A stretch of 19,732 nucleotides of DNA, from contig JAEXTR010000287.1 in NCBI GenBank assembly GCA_023406915.1, forward strand, positions 1 to 19,732, given 5' to 3'. The DNA is from Bacteroidota bacterium (GTDB taxonomy: Bacteria > Bacteroidota > Ignavibacteria > Ignavibacteriales > Ignavibacteriaceae). The translations under genes were made by a program, and so were the position numbers. The notes beneath the pieces were generated by a model. That model saw only the letters and a list, made by a program, of their open reading frames with translations, did not search any database and was not told the origin of the DNA. Positions 6,931 to 13,975 of the stretch are shown here, piece after piece (position 1 is the first letter of the stretch; every line of letters begins with the position of its first letter).

Positions 6931-8730
6931 GTGCAATTATTTAAGCAAAAATACATCATTCCAGCATCACCTGAGACCCGGGTGATGATTCTCAGGATTG
7001 CCAGAATATTTCTGGCATCTATCAGTCTGATTGGGATCACTTCGGTCGTATTGTTACAGGGATTTAATATCGATCCTCTATTCCGGGAAATACTCAAGGA
7101 CGCTAATCTGTTTGTACTTGCCGGGTTTCAGCTTTACCTGATAGTTCGTACAGTTTTCACGATGAACTATCGTGACTACCTGAAATCTCACATCCCCGAG
7201 ATCACACTTTTTTTTCTGATCCTATTTCTTTGGCTGGGATATGAGCCAATCGCCAAAGCATTGTTTGCTCCGCGATTTGGAATGAACGAACAGGATGTCA
7301 CTCTTTGGTTTTATATCTTTGCTCAGATTATCATTCTGTTTGCCCTTAGCATTGAGGTTATTCGTCATTTTAAGTCACTTATTAATTTTAATATCCAACC
7401 CTCTGCTCTGATCGCCCTTAGCTTTATTTTGATTATTATCGTTGGAACAGTGCTCCTGATGCTACCCAATGCCACATATAGTAGGGGTATCCCGGTTGAA
7501 GACGCGCTTTTTACAGCAGCCAGCGCCGTGTGTGTCACAGGTCTTACCGTTGTTGATACTGCCACATATTTTACCACGTTTGGTCAGACGATCATTATGG
7601 TGCTTATTCAGGTTGGTGGACTCGGCATTATGACACTAACCACCTTCTTTGCTTTTTTCATGGGTTCAGGTACCAGGGTGAAAGAGTATGCTGCTTTTCA
7701 GACAATACTCGAGTCCAATAGTGTAAAGAATCTCAAAACCCTCACTCGGCACATTCTCTATTCAACATTTCTCGTTGAATTTATGGGTGCACTCTTTCTT
7801 TATTTTTCTTTTCCTGGTGATGCATTTCAGAATGAGGGGCAAAGGATTTTCTACTCAGTTTTTCATTCTATCTCAGCTTTCTGTAATGCTGGATTTTCAC
7901 TCTTCTCACTTGGTTTTGCTGATCCCTTAACGAAAGGAAGTGCATCCCTGCAACTGGTGATCATGGCACTAATTATTCTAGGTGGAATTGGTTTCCCGGT
8001 TATGTCCAATTATTACCTGTTCCTTAAGTCAAAGCTGACAAAAAAATCGTATCGGGTAAGGATCAGTGTAAATACAAAAATGGTGACGTTAACTACCCTC
8101 ATATTAATTTTCGGTGGTGCTGCCTTCATGTTCGCTGTTGAACTACAAAACTCAGCGATGTCACTTCAGTTTCATGAGAAAATCCTGTCTTCATTATTTC
8201 ACTCCGTCTCAGCACGTACTGCAGGGTTTAACACCGTTGATGTTGGGGCATTCACAATTCCTGCAGCGTTCATTCTGATTGGACTCATGTGGGTTGGTGC
8301 ATCGCCTGCCGGTACAGGTGGTGGAATTAAAACTACCACTATTACCCTCGCAATCCTGAATATCGGTGCGGTAGTCAGCGGCAAGGATCATGTTGAAATG
8401 TTTGGGAGGCGTATCTCTGAAGTGGCTGTGATTAAAGCATTCAGTACCATCATCCTCTCGGTATTTTATATCTCGCTTGCAACATTTGTGCTGATTCTTA
8501 CAGAAGTAAATAAACCATTTTTAGATCTTCTTTTTGAAGTCGTCTCTGCAGTTGGCACTGTAGGTCTAAGCAGAAATCTTACTCCGGATTTGTCTGTAGC
8601 CGGTAAACTGGTGATTACGGTTTCAATGATAGTTGGCAGAATCGGTCTTTTAAGTACTGTAATGGCGATTACCAAACAGGCAGCGAGGAAACGTTTTGAT
8701 TACCCTGAAGAAAATGTGTTGGTAACCTGA
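6931..8730 (+). CDS. trkH: TrkH-type potassium uptake channel subunit with N-terminal extension
   Basis: This 599-residue inner-membrane protein has the four pore repeats of the TrkH/KtrB/HKT superfamily. The filter segments are VTGL at 202-205, CNAGF at 318-322, RTAGF at 429-433 and GTVGL at 542-546, each with its conserved glycine. A glycine-rich intramembrane loop (GASPAGTGGGIKTTT, 456-470) corresponds to the gating loop. The first 150 or so residues are extra compared with KtrB or E. coli TrkH and contain about four more membrane segments (near 24-44, 60-77, 88-108 and 127-146). The start used is GTG at 6931; an in-frame ATG at 6985 (residue 19) just before the first helix is a real alternative. 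It pairs with the TrkA gene 31 bases downstream. Confidence 0.92.
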   Translation: MQLFKQKYIIPASPETRVMILRIARIFLASISLIGITSVVLLQGFNIDPLFREILKDANLFVLAGFQLYLIVRTVFTMNYRDYLKSHIPEITLFFLILFLWLGYEPIAKALFAPRFGMNEQDVTLWFYIFAQIIILFALSIEVIRHFKSLINFNIQPSALIALSFILIIIVGTVLLMLPNATYSRGIPVEDALFTAASAVCVTGLTVVDTATYFTTFGQTIIMVLIQVGGLGIMTLTTFFAFFMGSGTRVKEYAAFQTILESNSVKNLKTLTRHILYSTFLVEFMGALFLYFSFPGDAFQNEGQRIFYSVFHSISAFCNAGFSLFSLGFADPLTKGSASLQLVIMALIILGGIGFPVMSNYYLFLKSKLTKKSYRVRISVNTKMVTLTTLILIFGGAAFMFAVELQNSAMSLQFHEKILSSLFHSVSARTAGFNTVDVGAFTIPAAFILIGLMWVGASPAGTGGGIKTTTITLAILNIGAVVSGKDHVEMFGRRISEVAVIKAFSTIILSVFYISLATFVLILTEVNKPFLDLLFEVVSAVGTVGLSRNLTPDLSVAGKLVITVSMIVGRIGLLSTVMAITKQAARKRFDYPEENVLVT

Positions 8731-8761
8731 TGGGTACGTATCATTGTAAAGGAATTATTGT

Positions 8762-9451
8762 ATGACAAAATCGATTGCAGTTATTGGTCTTGGTGACTTT
8801 GGCGGAAAACTCGCCCTCTTCCTTACAGAGCGTGATATAGAGGTCTGCGGTATTGATGACAGCCCTGAGCGTGTGCAGGAATATAGTGAAAAACTGGATA
8901 GCTGTATCAGAATGAATACAACTGACGAAGACGCTATCCGGGAGCATAATTTTGCGGAATATGATGCCGTTGTAGTTTGCATTGGTAGTAATTTTGAGGC
9001 TGCTGTGCTTACATGCTCATTGCTGAAAGCTCAGAATATCAAACGCCTTATTGCCCGCGCAACCTCTCCCACAAGAAGACTCATTCTCCGTACGCTTGGT
9101 GTGGATAAGATTGTGATGCCAGTTGAAGAGGCAGCTTTAAGTCTTGCAGTAACACTCTCTACCGAGAGTGCAATCTCAACGATAAGGCTCTCAGATGACT
9201 TCCTTATTGTTGATATCAAAGCACCGAAGAACTTTATAAAAATTCCAGTGATTGAGTGCGGCATTAAGACGAAGTACGACTTATCCATTGTTACCGTCAA
9301 AAAGGTGAAAACTCATATACTTACTGGCGAGGAATATGAAGAGATGCTGGGTATTCCGAGTGCAATGTACCGGTTTGAAGAAAATGATATTTTAGTGATT
9401 TTTGGACACAAAAAAAATATAGAACGGTTCGTCGAACTGACTCAGGAATAG
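8762..9451 (+). CDS. trkA: TrkA/KtrA-type regulatory subunit of potassium uptake (RCK domain)
   Basis: The 229-residue cytoplasmic protein has one RCK_N domain and one RCK_C domain (about 140-229), the layout of KtrA rather than the duplicated E. coli TrkA. RCK_N has the Rossmann motif GLGDFG at 9-14 and an acidic pair at 32-33 ending strand 2, suited to nucleotide binding. It should form a ring under the TrkH channel and gate it in response to ATP/ADP or NAD(H). In some bacteria RCK_C binds c-di-AMP; that is not shown here. A good ribosome site (AAAGGA, 8748-8753) sits 8 bases before the ATG, which fixes the start. The gap from trkH is 31 bases and the next gene begins 10 bases after it. Confidence 0.92.
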   Translation: MTKSIAVIGLGDFGGKLALFLTERDIEVCGIDDSPERVQEYSEKLDSCIRMNTTDEDAIREHNFAEYDAVVVCIGSNFEAAVLTCSLLKAQNIKRLIARATSPTRRLILRTLGVDKIVMPVEEAALSLAVTLSTESAISTIRLSDDFLIVDIKAPKNFIKIPVIECGIKTKYDLSIVTVKKVKTHILTGEEYEEMLGIPSAMYRFEENDILVIFGHKKNIERFVELTQE

Positions 9452-9461
9452 CGGCTTTTTC

Positions 9462-10202
9462 ATGAATTTTATTTCCTCTTTGCTTCTTCAGCAATACCCT
9501 GAACTTATTTTTGGTTTCTCTCTCAGGTTTGCTCCTGAATCCACACCTCCTTTTTATCACAATATGTCACTTACGGTTGGGGATGACCCTGATCGTGTTT
9601 GGCAAACCCGAAACGCTTTTTTCAGCAGCCTCGGTCTTGATCCTGCAAAAGTGGCACTCCAAAAACAGGTGCATAGTGATATTCTCAATTACGTGGATAA
9701 AGGTGGTGTGTATGGAGAAAGCGACGCCATGATTACCGATAAACCGGGTATCGGGCTTGCTATCAGTGCTGCTGATTGCACACCACTATTTTTATTCGAT
9801 ACAAAGCAGAAGATTATTTGCGGAATCCATTCAGGATGGAAGGGCACTGTTAATCAGATCGTACCAAAAGTTCTGGCGACATTGAGCATGAACTATGGTG
9901 TAAAAGCTGAGAATCTTATAGCGTATATTGGACCATCTATCAGCACCATAAATTATCAGGTTGGGGAAGAGGTGGCATCATTATTCCCTGAAAAATTTAT
10001 TCTGCACCACCAGGGTTCTCTCTATGCTGATGTTGCCGGACTGAACTATGAATATCTAATTCAGGGAGGTGTTTCTCCTGCAAACATCCAGTGCTCACAG
10101 TTGTGTACGTATGCATGTAAAGACCTGCTTCACTCGTACCGCAGGGATGGTGCACATTCTGGAAGAGCGTTAGGAGTTATTGCAATGAAGGAAAAGGTAT
10201 GA
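9462..10202 (+). CDS. pgeF: PgeF/YfiH family purine nucleoside phosphorylase-like enzyme (LACC1 family)
   Basis: This 246-residue cytoplasmic protein belongs to the YfiH/DUF152 family. Members have been described as a peptidoglycan editing factor in E. coli and, in the LACC1 branch, as purine nucleoside phosphorylase/adenosine deaminase. Older 'laccase' annotations are doubtful. The metal-binding active-site triad is present: His71 (QVHS), Cys106 (AADCTP) and His123 (GIHSGWKG), close in position to the residues reported for family structures. Other conserved parts are GESDAMIT (85-92), the IGPSIS segment and the C-terminal CTYAC and YRRDG segments. Length is normal. The start follows trkA by 10 bases without a clear Shine-Dalgarno. 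Its stop overlaps the next start (ATGA). Confidence 0.92.
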   Translation: MNFISSLLLQQYPELIFGFSLRFAPESTPPFYHNMSLTVGDDPDRVWQTRNAFFSSLGLDPAKVALQKQVHSDILNYVDKGGVYGESDAMITDKPGIGLAISAADCTPLFLFDTKQKIICGIHSGWKGTVNQIVPKVLATLSMNYGVKAENLIAYIGPSISTINYQVGEEVASLFPEKFILHHQGSLYADVAGLNYEYLIQGGVSPANIQCSQLCTYACKDLLHSYRRDGAHSGRALGVIAMKEKV

Positions 10203-11107
10203 CATCATCCCGCGAACAGGCTACAAAATCAGTATTATATGTGCTGATCTGCCTCATTTGGGGATCGACGTGGTTTGCTATAAAAATCAGTCTCGATTAT
10301 TTCCCCCCCTATCTCTCTGCGGCTCTCAGGTTTGCACTGGCATCACTAGCGATTTATATTGTTATCCTGATCAATGGATATAAGATTCCGTTTGACAAAA
10401 TATCGCGTAAGGTGTACCTGCAAATGGCTCTCCTCTCTTTTTCAATTCCATTTGCACTCATCTACTGGGCAGAGCAGCATATTTCCTCAGGATTAGCGTC
10501 CGTTTTGTTCGCTGTGTATCCCTTTTCTGTAACAATCTTCACCGTGCTATGGCTGAAGAATGAGACAGTTGGCTGGCAGAAGATTGTCGGTATGGTGCTG
10601 GCTTTTGCAGGTATCGTTGTGATCTTTGCTGATGGATTATTTACCAGCCATCAGAATTATCTGGTCGGTGTTGTTGGGGTTCTGGCGGCGGCTACCACGC
10701 AGGCAGCAGTTGCGGTTATTATAAAACGGGATGCTGCACACATTAATCCTGTGGTGATCAATTTTCTTCCTATGCTCTTCTCTGCCATACTCCTCGCAGT
10801 GATGGCTCTATTGATGGAACCCTTCGATAATGTGAATTTTGGATGGGAGGGGATTGCTGCAATTCTCTACCTGGCCATATTTGGCTCCGTCGTTACTTTC
10901 TCGTCCTACTACTGGTTATTGAAGCGTGTGAATATCATTCTGCTCGCACTCATCGCATTTATCACACCAGTGATCGCTGTGGTGCTGGGTGTAGTTTTCG
11001 GAAATGAAGAGTTCACCATCAGACATACAATCGGTACGATTTTGGTACTGGCAGGCATTCTATCAGCAAATCTTCTCTCGCAGTTGAAAAGAAGTGAGGA
11101 ATCATGA
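10199..11107 (+). CDS. EamA/DMT superfamily permease
   Basis: The 302-residue inner-membrane protein has about ten membrane helices in two EamA repeats, the standard drug/metabolite transporter layout. The N-terminal helix carries the typical WGSTWFAIK segment, and the end of repeat 1 shows the usual VGMVLAFAGIVVIF helix. The second repeat ends with GTILVLAGILSANLL. Such proteins export or import amino acids, purines or other metabolites, and the sequence does not say which. Its start codon overlaps the pgeF stop and its own stop overlaps the folB start (both ATGA), so it is probably co-translated with nucleoside and folate genes. A purine or pterin-related substrate would be a guess based on context only. 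Confidence 0.88.
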   Translation: MTSSREQATKSVLYVLICLIWGSTWFAIKISLDYFPPYLSAALRFALASLAIYIVILINGYKIPFDKISRKVYLQMALLSFSIPFALIYWAEQHISSGLASVLFAVYPFSVTIFTVLWLKNETVGWQKIVGMVLAFAGIVVIFADGLFTSHQNYLVGVVGVLAAATTQAAVAVIIKRDAAHINPVVINFLPMLFSAILLAVMALLMEPFDNVNFGWEGIAAILYLAIFGSVVTFSSYYWLLKRVNIILLALIAFITPVIAVVLGVVFGNEEFTIRHTIGTILVLAGILSANLLSQLKRSEES

Positions 11108-11505
11108 TCAATGTTATCCGGATAAAGAAAGCATCATTCTATGCATACCATGGCGTGTTTCGTGAGGAACAGAAAGTTGGTGGAAAGTTTGAAGCTGATA
11201 TTGAGTTGTATACGGACTTCAGAAACGCTGCCTCAAAAGATGATCTGAGACAAACCGTTGACTATGAAAAAGTGTACCGCATACTGCACGATATTGCGAT
11301 GCGTGAAAAATTCTTCCTGCTTGAATCACTTGCCAACCGCATTGTTCAGGAGCTCTTCGCAGATTTTCCGTCAGTTAGTCGCATCATTGTACGTGTAAGG
11401 AAAAACAATCCACCCATCGGAGGCGTGGTTGATTCAGTTGAGATCGAAGTAGACAAGGACCGTTCAGAATTAGAATCTTCCCCTCAGGAAGCAAATAAAG
11501 CATGA
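11104..11505 (+). CDS. folB: Dihydroneopterin aldolase
   Basis: The product (133 residues) cleaves 7,8-dihydroneopterin to 6-hydroxymethyl-7,8-dihydropterin and glycolaldehyde in folate synthesis. Key residues fall where the Staphylococcus aureus enzyme has them, as I recall its numbering: Glu22 (in YHGVFREEQ), Tyr54 (DYEKVY), Glu74 (LLESLANRI) and Lys100 (RVRKNNPPIGG). The core ends at about residue 117, and the last 16 residues are a charged tail. It is coupled by ATGA overlaps to both the upstream permease and the downstream folK, which performs the next pathway step on its product. One side product, glycolaldehyde, is oxidised to glycolate in many cells; the glcD/glcF pair lies 4 kb upstream, but the link is only suggestive. 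Confidence 0.94.
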   Translation: MINVIRIKKASFYAYHGVFREEQKVGGKFEADIELYTDFRNAASKDDLRQTVDYEKVYRILHDIAMREKFFLLESLANRIVQELFADFPSVSRIIVRVRKNNPPIGGVVDSVEIEVDKDRSELESSPQEANKA

Positions 11506-12005
11506 GCCTGGCTTTTCTCGGTCTTGGATCAAATCTGGGTAACAGTTTTGAGATGCTTCAGAATGCTTTAACTGAAATCAATGCTGAAGTAGATATCCAG
11601 GTTGTGGATGCTGCCCCGGTTTATGTTTCCGATCCAATGGGCGGGATTGCCACTGGACCATTTCTGAATACAGTAATCAGCATTAAAACAAGCTTGCTGC
11701 CCGAAGAATTGCTGAGAAGAGTGAAAAATATCGAAATCGCTCTCGGCAGGAAACCACGGGCAAGGTGGGATTCCAGAGAAATTGACATAGACTTGTTGCT
11801 CTATGATGATCTGATACTGACAACTCCGATACTTGAACTGCCGCATCCCGGAATACTCTCCCGTGATTTTGTACTGTTACCATTGAGCGATATTGCAACC
11901 GGTTTAGTACACCCTGTAACTTTGGAAAAAATTTCCGTAATTTCGATACCTGATTCCGGAAAATTTGTTTCCGGAACATACCCTGAAAAATTAGTTATAA
12001 AGTAA
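11502..12005 (+). CDS. folK: 6-hydroxymethyl-7,8-dihydropterin pyrophosphokinase (HPPK)
   Basis: The 167-residue enzyme transfers pyrophosphate from ATP to 6-hydroxymethyl-7,8-dihydropterin, the step after FolB. It shows GLGSNLG at 7-13, a GPFLNTV segment near 52-58, Arg88-Trp89 and the signature REIDIDLLLY at 92-101. Asp95 and Asp97 match the two magnesium-binding aspartates of the E. coli enzyme. LPHP lies at 113-116. Length is normal. The ATG overlaps the folB stop. Two bases after the stop comes a deoxynucleoside kinase gene. In some Bacteroidota the two are reported as a single fused protein, whereas here they are separate. The last 50 bases contain an inverted repeat described separately. 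Confidence 0.95.
   Translation: MSLAFLGLGSNLGNSFEMLQNALTEINAEVDIQVVDAAPVYVSDPMGGIATGPFLNTVISIKTSLLPEELLRRVKNIEIALGRKPRARWDSREIDIDLLLYDDLILTTPILELPHPGILSRDFVLLPLSDIATGLVHPVTLEKISVISIPDSGKFVSGTYPEKLVIK
11954..11976. repeat. Inverted repeat (two TTCCGGAA palindromes) in the end of folK
   Basis: TTCCGGAAA at 11954-11962 and TTTCCGGAA at 11968-11976 are perfect reverse complements separated by 5 bases. They could form a 9-bp stem in RNA. Seen as DNA, the 8-base palindrome TTCCGGAA occurs twice with its centres 15 bases apart. It lies inside the folK reading frame, about 27 bases before the stop and 31 before the kinase start. No T-run follows, so it is not a standard terminator. The repeat is certain; a role is not. 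Confidence 0.5.
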
Positions 12006-12007
12006 AG

Positions 12008-12673
12008 ATGTCAGAATCAGAAACGAAACAAATAAACTACATAGCCGTTGAAGGTGTCATTGGCGCCGGAAAAACCTCTCTCGCAAAGAAACTTCGTGAT
12101 AAGCTTGAAGCTAAACTGATTCTTGAACAGTTCGAAGAAAACCCGTTTCTTGAGAACTTTTATAAAGACCGTAAGAAATATGCCTTCCAGACTCAGATGT
12201 TCTTCCTTATCAGCCGCTTTAAACAGCAGCAGGAACTTAATCAGGGCGACTTGTTTACCGAACATTTGGTTACTGACTATATCTTTGATAAAGACAAGAT
12301 TTTTGCCTCACTGAACCTGTCTGCAGAAGAAATGAAGCTGTATGATGCCTTGTTCCCGACGCTCTCCCGCGATGTGCGGAAACCGGATTTGACGATTTAT
12401 CTCCAATCGAGTGTGGACAGGCTCTACTATAATATCAAAAAACGAAAGCGCCGGATTGAAAATCCCCTTAGTAAATCGTATCTGGAAGAATTGAGCGATG
12501 CCTACAATGACTTTTTCTTCAGGTATCATGAATCTCCTCTGCTGATAGTGAATTCTTCTGAGATAGATTTTGTTGAGAATGAAGAGGATTTTGATCAACT
12601 CTACCGAGCTATATTTCGCGAAGACCGTGGGTTCATTGAATATCTGAACCCGATTGCCAGGAGATTATTCTGA
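12008..12673 (+). CDS. Deoxynucleoside kinase (deoxyadenosine/deoxyguanosine kinase family)
   Basis: This 221-residue P-loop kinase phosphorylates a deoxynucleoside to its 5'-monophosphate in salvage. The P-loop is GVIGAGKT at 16-23, just after strand 1 (YIAVEG). A conserved acidic substrate region (EENPFLENFY) is at about 43-52, and the FxxSRFKQQ helix, TDYIFDKDKIFA segment and arginine-rich lid (KKRKRRIENP, about 139-148) follow in the family order. The specificity (dA, dG or dC) cannot be fixed from sequence. It begins 2 bases after folK and its stop shares a base with the next ATG (TGATG), so expression with folate genes is likely. Placement beside folK is a known arrangement in Bacteroidota. 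Confidence 0.88.
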   Translation: MSESETKQINYIAVEGVIGAGKTSLAKKLRDKLEAKLILEQFEENPFLENFYKDRKKYAFQTQMFFLISRFKQQQELNQGDLFTEHLVTDYIFDKDKIFASLNLSAEEMKLYDALFPTLSRDVRKPDLTIYLQSSVDRLYYNIKKRKRRIENPLSKSYLEELSDAYNDFFFRYHESPLLIVNSSEIDFVENEEDFDQLYRAIFREDRGFIEYLNPIARRLF

Positions 12674-12876
12674 TGCCAAGATTATTGTATTACCTTACCA
12701 TTGCATTCCTGATCTATTATGTGTACAGGTTTATTAAGAGATTGTTCCTGACACCCCAGGAACCAAAGACCAAATATTATGCACACCGTACTACGAATGG
12801 AAACAGAACTTCGGGCGGTGATATTGTAGATGCTGAATTTGAGGTGCTTGATGAAAACACCGACAAGAAACAATAG
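12673..12876 (+). CDS. Small single-helix membrane protein, DUF4834-like
   Basis: This 67-residue protein has one N-terminal membrane helix (about residues 4-19), a basic segment (RFIKRLF), a polar linker and an acidic end (GDIVDAEFEVLDEN). The general pattern of a helix, a basic patch and a closing aspartate/glutamate motif resembles the DUF4834 family of Bacteroidota; this is from memory and uncertain. The basic residues after the helix suggest the tail is cytoplasmic. The ATG shares one base with the kinase stop (TGATG), which supports the start and real translation. The next gene begins 21 bases later. No function is known to me. Confidence 0.65.
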   Translation: MPRLLYYLTIAFLIYYVYRFIKRLFLTPQEPKTKYYAHRTTNGNRTSGGDIVDAEFEVLDENTDKKQ

Positions 12877-12897
12877 CATGCCTTTCTGACACATGGT

Positions 12898-13974
12898 ATG
12901 AAACAATCCCGTTCATCATCACTTCTTATCTCTCTGCTGCTCCTATTTCTTCGCCGTAAGCCTGTTACTATTCCACCCCTGAAAGAATTGAAGCGCATTC
13001 TGGTTGTCCGCCAGCATAACCAGTTAGGGGATATGCTTGTCGGAACACCTCTGTTTCGTACACTTCGTCAGCATGCGCCTAATGCTGAAATCATTGTCAT
13101 TGCCTCAAAAGAAAATATATCCGCACTTGTCGGCAATCCGCACATCAGCAAAACCGTACTGTTTGATAAGAAAAATCTATCCTCAATCCTTGAGGTTTGG
13201 AAAATCCTCAGAAGTGGTTTTGATTTGTCGCTTGTTCCTGCTACTGTCTCTGTCACATTTACTGGTTGTCTGCTTGCAAGACTGGCTAAAAGTTCATGCT
13301 ATCTTGGACCAGCTTCTCTCAATGGTGAATCGAACGCGGTTGCAGAGTTTTTTGATATTGCCGTCGATCTCGACTGGAGAAATCAACCCCCTGTGCATAC
13401 TTCTCAAAAAACAGTGGATATTCTCAAGCCGCTCGGTCTCGAAACCGAAGATTACACTTCTGTAATCCACTGGTCCGCTAAGGAGAACGCACTGGCAGAT
13501 GATTTTGTCCAATACCTTCGTGAACAACCCGATCAGCCCGTGATCGGGCTTCATCCGGGAGCCGGAAAAGTACCAAATCGCTGGAATGCAGAGAACTTTA
13601 TCCAGGTGATTCAGTTCTTCAGGGAGGAGTATGATGCAGCTCTCTATTTTACAGGTACGGGTGCGGATGAAGAAGTATTTCATCGTATCAATTCAAAGCT
13701 CGATACAGCCGTTCCCATTTTCCTGAATAAGACGGTTGCTCAAACAGCCGCCATGGTTGCAATATCTGATCTTTATATTACGAATGATACCGGAGCCATG
13801 CACATAGCTGGCGCAACCGGTGTCAGGCAGATTTCATTATTTGGACCCACTGAACCTCTGGAGTGGGCACCCGTAGGGGAGAATAAGCATTATCTGAAGG
13901 TAAGCGAGTCAGTTGACTCAGTCACCCCCGATATGGTGATTGAACTTTCAAAACAGCTTCTGGGGAGGAGGTAA
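12898..13974 (+). CDS. Family 9 glycosyltransferase (heptosyltransferase type)
   Basis: The 358-residue protein resembles ADP-heptose:LPS heptosyltransferases (WaaC/WaaF) and would transfer a sugar to lipopolysaccharide core or another surface glycan on the cytoplasmic face of the inner membrane. The N-terminal domain has NQLGDMLVGTPL at 41-52. The C-terminal nucleotide-sugar domain has GLHPGAG at 217-223, NDTGAMHIAGA at 296-306 and FGPTEP at 315-320, all standard for GT9. Before the catalytic domain lie about 30 residues with a leucine-rich hydrophobic run (LLISLLLLFL, 9-18) followed by RRK, which is not usual and could be a membrane anchor. The ATG at 12898 is the only nearby ATG in frame; starting later, near codon 31, is possible. 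The sugar and acceptor are unknown. Confidence 0.87.
   Translation: MKQSRSSSLLISLLLLFLRRKPVTIPPLKELKRILVVRQHNQLGDMLVGTPLFRTLRQHAPNAEIIVIASKENISALVGNPHISKTVLFDKKNLSSILEVWKILRSGFDLSLVPATVSVTFTGCLLARLAKSSCYLGPASLNGESNAVAEFFDIAVDLDWRNQPPVHTSQKTVDILKPLGLETEDYTSVIHWSAKENALADDFVQYLREQPDQPVIGLHPGAGKVPNRWNAENFIQVIQFFREEYDAALYFTGTGADEEVFHRINSKLDTAVPIFLNKTVAQTAAMVAISDLYITNDTGAMHIAGATGVRQISLFGPTEPLEWAPVGENKHYLKVSESVDSVTPDMVIELSKQLLGRR
13963..13972 (+). promoter_or_regulatory. Strong ribosome binding site that decides the Ppx/GppA start
   Basis: The sequence GGGAGGAGGT ends 3 bases before ATG 13976 and overlaps the end of the glycosyltransferase gene. An in-frame ATG at 13940 lies inside that gene without such a site and would add 12 residues unlike the family, so 13976 is the likely start. 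The spacing is somewhat short if the last AGGAGG is used and normal if the first GGAGG pairs. Confidence 0.75.
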
Positions 13975-13975
13975 T

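Noticed and set aside
8731..8761. Possible terminator between trkH and trkA
   Set aside because: Only short palindromes (such as GGTAACC at the trkH end) are present, without a T-run; the gap is better explained as a ribosome site for trkA.
13535..13550. Hairpin AGCCCG-TGAT-CGGGCT
   Set aside because: It sits in the conserved GLHPG coding region of the glycosyltransferase with no terminator tail, so coding constraint explains it.
13940..13975. Longer Ppx/GppA start overlapping the glycosyltransferase
   Set aside because: The added 12 residues do not resemble the family and the strong ribosome site points to ATG 13976.
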